Below, piece after piece: positions 1 through 4,850 of a DNA stretch of 13,341 bases. Position 1 is the stretch's first letter; every line of letters starts with the position of its first letter. The DNA comes from Halomonas sp. (GTDB lineage Bacteria > Pseudomonadota > Gammaproteobacteria > Pseudomonadales > Halomonadaceae). The position numbers and the translations under genes were made by a program. The notes under the pieces were generated by a model. The model was not told the origin of the DNA. It searched no databases and saw only the letters and a list, made by a program, of their open reading frames with translations. The stretch lies in assembly GCA_007116835.1 (NCBI GenBank), contig SKHS01000161.1, forward strand, positions 1-13,341, in the 5' to 3' direction.

Positions 1-74
1 CGGGAATCCACTTTGGCCTGGCCTGCGGGAAAGACGAGGGCGGCTCGGTGGCGTCATCGTCAGGCGCTTATACG

Positions 75-111
75 AAAAATCCCCCAGGGCTTGCGCCCTG
101 GGGGATTTTTT
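75..111. terminator. Bidirectional rho-independent terminator
   Basis: A perfect 16-bp inverted repeat (75-90 and 95-110) encloses a 4-base loop TTGC. The GC-rich core CCCCCAGGGC is flanked by an A-run on the left and a T-run on the right, so it can end transcription in both directions. It lies just past the stop of the minus-strand dehydrogenase gene at 134 and probably also ends a plus-strand transcript entering from the left. In bases 1-74 I see no gene I can defend. Confidence 0.88.
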
Positions 112-133
112 ATGTGTGCAAGAACGTCACGAT

Positions 134-874
134 TTACCACTCGATGGGTTCGCCAGCCCAATCCCAAAAGCTGCCGGTATCCTCTGGTGTGCGTTTGGAA
201 ATAACGGACAGAAGCTGTTGGGCGACGAAGTCAGGCGTGAAGAGTTTTTCACTGGGCACTCGGGCTTGGAAGGGTTTTGAAAGCGATGTATCTGTGGTTC
301 CCGGATGAAGGCACAGCACAACAGACTGTTTATTCAGTCGTGCGAGTTCGATGGAGATGGTCTTCATTAACATGTTATGCGCTGCTTTACTGGCTCGGTA
401 GCTGTACCAGCCGCCATAGCCGTTATCGCCAATAGACCCAACACGCGCCGAGAGGCTAGCAATAATGGTTGGGTGTTTGCCTTGAAGCGATGGTTTAAGT
501 GCAGAGATCAGCAGCGCAGGTGTGGCCGCATTAATATGCATCACGTGGGCAAAAGAGGCGTCATCTAACTGCTCCAAGCGCTTTTCAGGCTGTACATTGC
601 GCGTGTCATCATGCAGCGTGCCAACGGCATTGAATAGCAGGTGTACTGGTCGACCATTAAGCTGCTGACAAAGTGCTGCGCGCCCAGACTCAGTGGTAAT
701 GTCAGCGGTTACTGATACTAGGTTAGGGTGCTCAATAGACAGAGGCATACGGCTGACAGCAACAATATGACCGACATGGGAATCAGCAAGCAGCGTTTCA
801 ATAATGGCGCTACCAATGCCGCCACTAGCCCCAGTGACCACGGCAGTAAAACTTTCTGGAAGGTGAGAAAGCAT
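134..874 (-). CDS. Short-chain dehydrogenase/reductase (SDR), CsgA/sniffer-like
   Basis: A 246-residue classical SDR, an NAD(P)H-dependent oxidoreductase of the cytosol whose substrate cannot be told from sequence. Visible motifs are the Rossmann glycine motif TGASGGIG (residues 14-21), NAVG at 82-85 in place of the usual NNAG, a catalytic serine in IASLSARVG (S140 or S142), and the catalytic pair Y159 and K163 in YSYRASK. The segment GSIGDNGYGGWYSYRASKAA resembles the C-factor/sniffer-type carbonyl reductase subgroup. Length is normal for the family and the frame is intact. It runs in the same direction as flgN but lies 79 bases downstream of it, with nothing linking it to motility. Its own terminator follows at 75-111. 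Confidence 0.85.
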   Translation of the reverse strand: MLSHLPESFTAVVTGASGGIGSAIIETLLADSHVGHIVAVSRMPLSIEHPNLVSVTADITTESGRAALCQQLNGRPVHLLFNAVGTLHDDTRNVQPEKRLEQLDDASFAHVMHINAATPALLISALKPSLQGKHPTIIASLSARVGSIGDNGYGGWYSYRASKAAHNMLMKTISIELARLNKQSVVLCLHPGTTDTSLSKPFQARVPSEKLFTPDFVAQQLLSVISKRTPEDTGSFWDWAGEPIEW

Positions 875-953
875 TCGTTTGGCTCCAAATATGAATACTA
901 ATTTTCACATTGAAGCTTTTTGTACAGCTTTTGTCTATGAATGCGTGGAAATA

Positions 954-1403
954 CTAAGCAGATGCGTTAATACGGCCAGGCTGGGCATTATTGCGTCCGT
1001 TTGGCTTATACAGCGTTTTTTCAGCGATTTGGCGGATATAGTCCAGCATCTGTTGGTTATGTTTCATTCTCAGTGACAGCATCTGACCGGTTAATTCATT
1101 CATGCGTGACACGCGCTCGCTTTTTTCGAGCAAGCTTTCCCAGGTAGCCAAGCACTCAGCATCATTCGCTGCTTGTTTAGCACCAAGGGCACCGTCTGGA
1201 TAGCCAAGCTTTGTTTGCACGCTGCGGCGTAACGTTTCAATGCGCTCCAGCTCGGCTAACAACGCTTGCTTTTTTAGCGCAATAGCGGTGAGAGCATCGC
1301 CATCGATATCGCCTTGGGTAAGCAGTGCTTGCTCATCAAAGAGCATTACCACTAACTCATCAAGACGCTGTAGTTGGTCTGAAAGCAGTCGTGAGAGAGC
1401 CAT
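954..1403 (-). CDS. flgN: FlgN, flagellar export chaperone
   Basis: A 149-residue, largely helical, charged protein with the FlgN layout: an N-terminal helical hairpin (LLSDQLQRLDELVVMLFDEQ), a central helix rich in Lys, Glu and Leu, and a polar tail. FlgN holds the hook-filament junction proteins FlgK and FlgL in the cytoplasm before export. Identity rests on this pattern and on position directly after flgM, as in the enteric flgAMN operon. Its ATG lies 10 bases after the flgM stop, so the two are probably co-transcribed and translationally coupled. The upstream sequence has no strong Shine-Dalgarno site. FlgK and FlgL, its clients, are not encoded in this window. Confidence 0.85.
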   Translation of the reverse strand: MALSRLLSDQLQRLDELVVMLFDEQALLTQGDIDGDALTAIALKKQALLAELERIETLRRSVQTKLGYPDGALGAKQAANDAECLATWESLLEKSERVSRMNELTGQMLSLRMKHNQQMLDYIRQIAEKTLYKPNGRNNAQPGRINASA

Positions 1404-1413
1404 AAGAGTTCGC

Positions 1414-1680
1414 TTATAAATCTTTTAGATTGGCAATGAGGCCGTCAGCGATACGGTCTGCACGAATGTCGAGTCGTCCTTCCCGTATGGCGTCGCGGAT
1501 TTCTTGCACTTTTGCAGAGTCGATGTCTTGGGAGCTATCCACATGCATTTGGCTAAGTTGCGTTGCCGAGCGTGTAGAGCTGTTGGCCTCGGAAGGCTTA
1601 CTGTCAGTGATTTTCTGAGCTTCATCACGATGCTGCGCCTGATTAGAGCGTAGCATCGGATTGACGTTATCAATTTTCAC
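1414..1680 (-). CDS. flgM: FlgM, anti-sigma-28 factor
   Basis: An 88-residue FlgM. The N-terminal start MKIDNVNP and the polar, Ser/Thr/Gln-rich, probably disordered first half are typical. The second half, from about residue 50 (DIDSAKVQEIRDAIREG) to IADGLIANLKDL, is the conserved sigma-28-binding region. FlgM binds FliA and keeps late genes off until it is exported through a finished hook-basal body. The start is GTG, supported by GAGG eight bases upstream; the next Met is inside the conserved segment. It is flanked by flgA upstream and flgN downstream, with a sigma-28 promoter at 1730-1756. Its target FliA is encoded about 900 bases away on the other strand. Confidence 0.92.
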   Translation of the reverse strand: MKIDNVNPMLRSNQAQHRDEAQKITDSKPSEANSSTRSATQLSQMHVDSSQDIDSAKVQEIRDAIREGRLDIRADRIADGLIANLKDL

Positions 1681-1729
1681 GTTGTTTGCCTCATCGTCAA
1701 CGTTGGTGCGGCCTGCGCTGTACTATTCA

Positions 1730-1756
1730 GTATCGGCCTATATAGAGAGGACTTTA
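1730..1756 (-). promoter_or_regulatory. Sigma-28 (FliA) promoter of flgMN
   Basis: Read on the minus strand, the -35 element TAAAGTCC (1749-1756) is followed after exactly 11 bases by the -10 element GCCGATAC (1730-1737). The sigma-28 consensus is TAAAGTTT-N11-GCCGATAA, so 13 of 16 positions match, including the whole GCCGATA core. It lies between the flgA stop and the flgM start, about 50 bases upstream of the GTG. In Salmonella flgM also has a class 3 promoter here, making FlgM part of a FliA feedback loop. Confidence 0.85.
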
Positions 1757-1765
1757 GGTGTTCAG

Positions 1766-2203
1766 TTAAAAATCTATGACCAGAGTCCCTTGGCCAACGA
1801 TCCGTGCTGTCACTAACTCACGTGTGTCAAAGCGTACACGAATACGCTCCCCTTGGGCACCATCGGCAAGTGCCTCCCCTTCACGAGAAACACGAAAGCC
1901 CGCGCCTTGGGCAATAACGGTGACCCGCTCGCCGCGCCTTACCACTTGGGGCGCTTTTAAGAAGTGAGCTTGAAAGGTGCTGCCTGCGCGAACGGCACGT
2001 TGAGCGACCAGGCCGACAACCTCGTCTTGCTGCGTTAGGGCCTGTGCTGCTAAGTCACCAAGGTTACCTTCTCTGTGGCTTAGCATGTCCCTGGTAATGA
2101 GCGTACCTCTGTCGATATCTTGTCCAGCAACAACATACTTTCCAATGACAGCAATCTGCGCCTGCATATAGCAAGTTACACAAAAGCGTGCTGGTGGTTG
2201 CAT
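1766..2203 (-). CDS. flgA: FlgA, P-ring assembly chaperone, N-terminally truncated remnant
   Basis: A 145-residue open frame holding only the C-terminal part of FlgA. Residues from YMQAQIAVIGKYVVAGQDI onward match the FlgA/SAF-type domain and the C-terminal beta-rich part, ending in GTLVIDF. FlgA normally has about 220-240 residues, with a signal peptide, because it helps FlgI form the P ring in the periplasm. The first 85-90 residues and the signal peptide are missing, and the first 12 residues here (MQPPARFCVTCY) are antisense to the flhE signal peptide, not FlgA-like. The ATG at 2203 has a fair AAAGGTG upstream, possibly by chance; an alternative ATG is at 2167. As it stands the product could not be exported, so this is probably a pseudogene. 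Confidence 0.8.
   Translation of the reverse strand: MQPPARFCVTCYMQAQIAVIGKYVVAGQDIDRGTLITRDMLSHREGNLGDLAAQALTQQDEVVGLVAQRAVRAGSTFQAHFLKAPQVVRRGERVTVIAQGAGFRVSREGEALADGAQGERIRVRFDTRELVTARIVGQGTLVIDF
2165..2188. other. Probable rearrangement junction between flgA and flhE remnants
   Basis: FlgA similarity on the minus strand stops at about 2170, and the flhE frame on the plus strand begins to look like a signal peptide at about 2173 with no start codon. Two genes that normally lie in different flagellar operons therefore abut head to head, each cut at its 5' end, with no spacer or promoter between them. I see no transposase, direct repeat or integrase scar. The exact base cannot be fixed without an intact relative. 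Confidence 0.6.
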
Positions 2204-2568
2204 TCAGCACCTTTTGCGGTGCTGCTTATGGGGCAGCGGGTAGCTGGGTCACCGAACTACCTAGTGTGTTAGTGGCAATGAGTGATCGGGCGAGTACCAG
2301 CCAGCCGATTGTTCCACCGGCGACAGCCCAGGTAGGCGATGCTGTCATAGGGCGTATCCATTGGCGCTTCGAAGCCCCTGTTGGTGTGCCAATGAATGCT
2401 TGGTTATGCCATCCTGAACAGTGTGTTCCCTTAACCACAATGCGTGGTATGACCTCAGCATTGGCCGGTAAACAGATTGATGGACCAATGCACTTTAATT
2501 TCTCGCTAGCGCCGGGCCAGCGTCCGGCGCGGGTGCAGAAGTTACAAGTAATTGTGAACTACCAGTGA
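2188..2568 (+). CDS. flhE: FlhE, periplasmic flagellar protein, start lost or displaced
   Basis: About 126 residues. The mature part fits FlhE: AGSWVTELPSV near the start, a central IHWRFEAPVGVPMNAWLCHPEQCVPL with a probable disulfide pair of cysteines, and the family's C-terminal QVIVNYQ. FlhE is a periplasmic protein that in Salmonella limits proton leakage through the export gate. It is normally the third gene of flhBAE. Here flhB and flhA are absent. In frame, the sequence KLHKSVLVVAFSTFCGAAYGA looks like a full signal peptide, but there is no ATG, TTG or CTG before the stop at 2146. Only GTG at 2188 is available; it removes both lysines of the signal peptide and has no Shine-Dalgarno site. 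Expression is doubtful. Confidence 0.75.
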   Translation: MLVVAFSTFCGAAYGAAGSWVTELPSVLVAMSDRASTSQPIVPPATAQVGDAVIGRIHWRFEAPVGVPMNAWLCHPEQCVPLTTMRGMTSALAGKQIDGPMHFNFSLAPGQRPARVQKLQVIVNYQ

Positions 2569-2594
2569 AGAGCGTTTAGCCGCGAGGCATACGG

Positions 2595-3296
2595 ATGTAT
2601 ACAGCACAAGGCAGGATCAAACAGAGCGAGCTGTTAACTCAATACATGCCACTGGTAAGGCGTCAGGCCTTAACGCTGCAGGTAAGGCTACCCGCGAGTA
2701 TTGAGCTAGATGACCTTATCCAGGCCGGTATGGTGGGTTTGCTAGAAGCATTGGGGCGCTTTGATGCCTCGCAAGGGGCAACGTTTGCCACCTTCGCAAG
2801 TCAGCGCATTCGCGGTGCCATGATGGATGAGCTGCGCACCCGTGATTGGCTACCTCGCAGTGTGCGCCGTTCCGCCAGAGCCGTGGATGACGCAGTGCGT
2901 CGCCTTGAGCAGCAGTTGGGACGGGCGCCGGAAGAGAGCGAAATCGCGCGTGATCTGGAGATGCCGCTGAGCGAGTATCAGCAATTACTCAATGACACGA
3001 ACAGCGGGCAGCTGCTGCCGTTTGAAGAGCTTGTTGCGGATGGGGGTGAGCCCGCGAGGGCCGACACTAACTACCTGCCTTTCGAGCAGCTGTTAGACCA
3101 GCAGCAGCGTCAGTCGCTGATTGATGCCATTGATGCACTCCCCGAGCGAGAAAAGCTACTGATGGCGCTGTATTACCAAGAAGAAATGAACCTTAAAGAG
3201 GTGGGGGCGGTGCTTGGCGTGACCGAGTCTCGCGTGTCTCAGTTGCACAGCCAAGCTATAAGCAGGCTTCGCGCCCGCTTATATGATGCAACGTAA
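2595..3296 (+). CDS. fliA: FliA, flagellar sigma-28 factor
   Basis: A 233-residue sigma factor of the FliA/WhiG type that directs RNA polymerase to late flagellar promoters (flagellin, motor, chemotaxis). Region 2 spans about residues 14-85 with the hallmark IELDDLIQAGMVGLLEAL and FATFASQRIRGAMMDELR. Region 3 runs from about 90 to 150 (RSVRRSARAVDDAVRRLEQQLGR). Region 4 has DALPEREKLLMALYYQEEMNLKEVGAVLGV and the helix-turn-helix ESRVSQLHSQAISRLR (about 198-226). All regions are present and the length is normal. The ATG has GAGG seven bases before it and starts 26 bases after the flhE stop. It is followed by motA with 39 bases between. Its inhibitor FlgM is encoded nearby on the other strand. 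Confidence 0.95.
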   Translation: MYTAQGRIKQSELLTQYMPLVRRQALTLQVRLPASIELDDLIQAGMVGLLEALGRFDASQGATFATFASQRIRGAMMDELRTRDWLPRSVRRSARAVDDAVRRLEQQLGRAPEESEIARDLEMPLSEYQQLLNDTNSGQLLPFEELVADGGEPARADTNYLPFEQLLDQQQRQSLIDAIDALPEREKLLMALYYQEEMNLKEVGAVLGVTESRVSQLHSQAISRLRARLYDAT

Positions 3297-3335
3297 CTCC
3301 TACCTTAACCACCCATAACCGGCGAGGAGCCGTTG

Positions 3336-4151
3336 ATGAACCCATCTACGTTGATCGGTATTTTTGCCAGCATGGTATTGCTGGTAAGCGTACTGTTCTT
3401 TACCGCAGAGTCGCCAGAAAGCTTTCTTAATTTACCAGGGCTAGCGATTGTCGTGACCGGCACCCTGGCCGCCACCTTTATTAGCTATCCCTTGAAGGAA
3501 GTGCTTCGCGTGGTGCGCTTGGTAGGCTTGGTGTTCCGGCGTGAAAACACCTACGTACGGGACGATATTAACGAACTTGTGGCCATGTCACGGCTGTGGT
3601 TTAAGGGCGATGTTAGGGCGGTTGAGAAAGCGCTTGAGGAGACTCGAAATCCGTTTTTGCGCACCGGCATCCAGCTGGTGATTGCCAACACCAAAGAAGA
3701 TGAAATTTTCGATATGTTGCGCTGGCGTATTGCTCGCTTGAAGGCCCGCGAGCATGCGGAGGCACAGATATTTCGCACCATGGCAACCTATGCACCTGCG
3801 TTTGGCATGATCGGCACGCTCGTGGGGTTGGTGAATATGCTAGAGGTGATGGATGCCGGTGACCTTGATGTCATTGGCCCGCGTATGGCGGTGGCGCTGC
3901 TGACAACGTTCTACGGTATTTTGCTCGCTAACTTGGTGTTTAAGCCTATCGCAGTAAAGCTGGAGCGGCGTACCGAAGAACGTCTTATCACCATGAACAT
4001 GGTGCTGGAAGGTATCTCACTGATTACCAAACGGCGCCTGCCTTCATTTATTGAAGAAACGCTTAACTCCTTTATCGTTAACTATCATGATGAAATTCGC
4101 GACGCCAAGGTAAAACCGCGGCCGACGGCTAGCCCTGCGGCAAAAGGATAG
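3336..4151 (+). CDS. motA: MotA, flagellar motor stator subunit
   Basis: A 271-residue MotA/TolQ/ExbB-family inner-membrane protein. Four membrane segments are visible at about residues 5-23, 35-50, 152-170 and 184-204, with a large cytoplasmic loop between the second and third. That loop holds the charged stretch (SRLWFKGDVRAVEKALEE) that in MotA contacts FliG. APAFGMIGTLVGLVNML and the FYGILLANLVFKPIA segment carry the two conserved prolines of the ion channel. With MotB it forms the stator that couples ion flow to rotation; whether H+ or Na+ is used cannot be read safely. The start chosen is ATG at 3336, six bases after AGGAG, not the TTG just before it. motB follows after four bases. Confidence 0.93.
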   Translation: MNPSTLIGIFASMVLLVSVLFFTAESPESFLNLPGLAIVVTGTLAATFISYPLKEVLRVVRLVGLVFRRENTYVRDDINELVAMSRLWFKGDVRAVEKALEETRNPFLRTGIQLVIANTKEDEIFDMLRWRIARLKAREHAEAQIFRTMATYAPAFGMIGTLVGLVNMLEVMDAGDLDVIGPRMAVALLTTFYGILLANLVFKPIAVKLERRTEERLITMNMVLEGISLITKRRLPSFIEETLNSFIVNYHDEIRDAKVKPRPTASPAAKG

Positions 4152-4155
4152 CGTC

Positions 4156-4827
4156 ATGCTTGATCGGGATTCACGGCATGCACTGGAGCTACCCCAGGCT
4201 TCCGGTGAAGGGGATGAAAGCTGGCTGACGAGCTACCTGGACGTGTTAACACTGTTAATCACGCTGTTTGTTTTGCTATTGGCACTGACACCTCCGGGCG
4301 GTGGAGAAGCATCTGAAAGTGACCGAATGCGCTCAGCAAGCGATATTACGTCGCTTCCACTGGCCAGTTTGGCGACAGGCATTCATCCCCGACATAGTGG
4401 GCTACAGCCACGGATGGCCGGTCTCGATATCCCCGGGGTAAGCGTCTCTCAAGGGCAAGATGGCGTTACGCTGCGTATTGATGATAGCTTGTTGTTCCCC
4501 AGCGGTGATGCGGTACTAACGCCGCAGGGCCAAGATGCGTTAGAAAGCCTGCTTGCTGTGCTAGATGCTTTTGATGGTCAAATTTCGGTCGAAGGGCATA
4601 CGGATAGTCTCCCGATTGCCACACCAAGATTTCCGTCGAACTGGGAGCTCTCGGTCGGACGAGCCATTGCGGTTGTCCGCCATCTCGAGCGCCAGGGCGT
4701 GGCTATTTCTCGTATGCGGGCAGTCGGTTATGCCGACACCCAACCCATGGAAAGTAACGCAACGCCGGAAGGGCGAGCCGCCAATCGGCGCGTTGAGCTG
4801 TTGTTACGGCAGCAGGTTGAGGGGTAA
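4156..4827 (+). CDS. motB: MotB, flagellar motor stator subunit
   Basis: A 223-residue MotB-type protein. A short cytoplasmic N-terminus leads into one membrane helix, SYLDVLTLLITLFVLLLAL (about 26-44), whose Asp29 matches the ion-binding aspartate of MotB. A C-terminal OmpA-like peptidoglycan-binding domain spans about residues 105-220, with VEGHTDSLPI, a NWELSVGRA motif and EGRAANRRVEL. This anchors the stator to the cell wall. At 223 residues it is clearly shorter than E. coli MotB (about 308); most of the missing length is in the N-terminal tail and the linker between helix and OmpA domain. The ATG is four bases after the motA stop, with AAAGGA upstream, so the pair is translationally coupled. 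The next gene starts 23 bases later. Confidence 0.9.
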   Translation: MLDRDSRHALELPQASGEGDESWLTSYLDVLTLLITLFVLLLALTPPGGGEASESDRMRSASDITSLPLASLATGIHPRHSGLQPRMAGLDIPGVSVSQGQDGVTLRIDDSLLFPSGDAVLTPQGQDALESLLAVLDAFDGQISVEGHTDSLPIATPRFPSNWELSVGRAIAVVRHLERQGVAISRMRAVGYADTQPMESNATPEGRAANRRVELLLRQQVEG

Positions 4828-4850
4828 AAAGCATTCTTGAGGCTATCTCT

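Noticed and set aside
3..308. Plus-strand open frame from the left edge through the terminator
   Set aside because: It would run through a strong perfect hairpin and then antisense to the dehydrogenase; the reading is an overlap shadow. A real tail before base 75 cannot be excluded but cannot be shown.
879..953. AAGCTTTTTGTACAGCTTTT as a terminator or operator between flgN and the dehydrogenase
   Set aside because: The inverted symmetry is imperfect and there is no clear stem or T-run in the flgN direction.
2226..2438. Minus-strand frame upstream of flgA that might hold its missing N-terminus
   Set aside because: The translation is antisense to flhE, with no signal peptide and no FlgA features.
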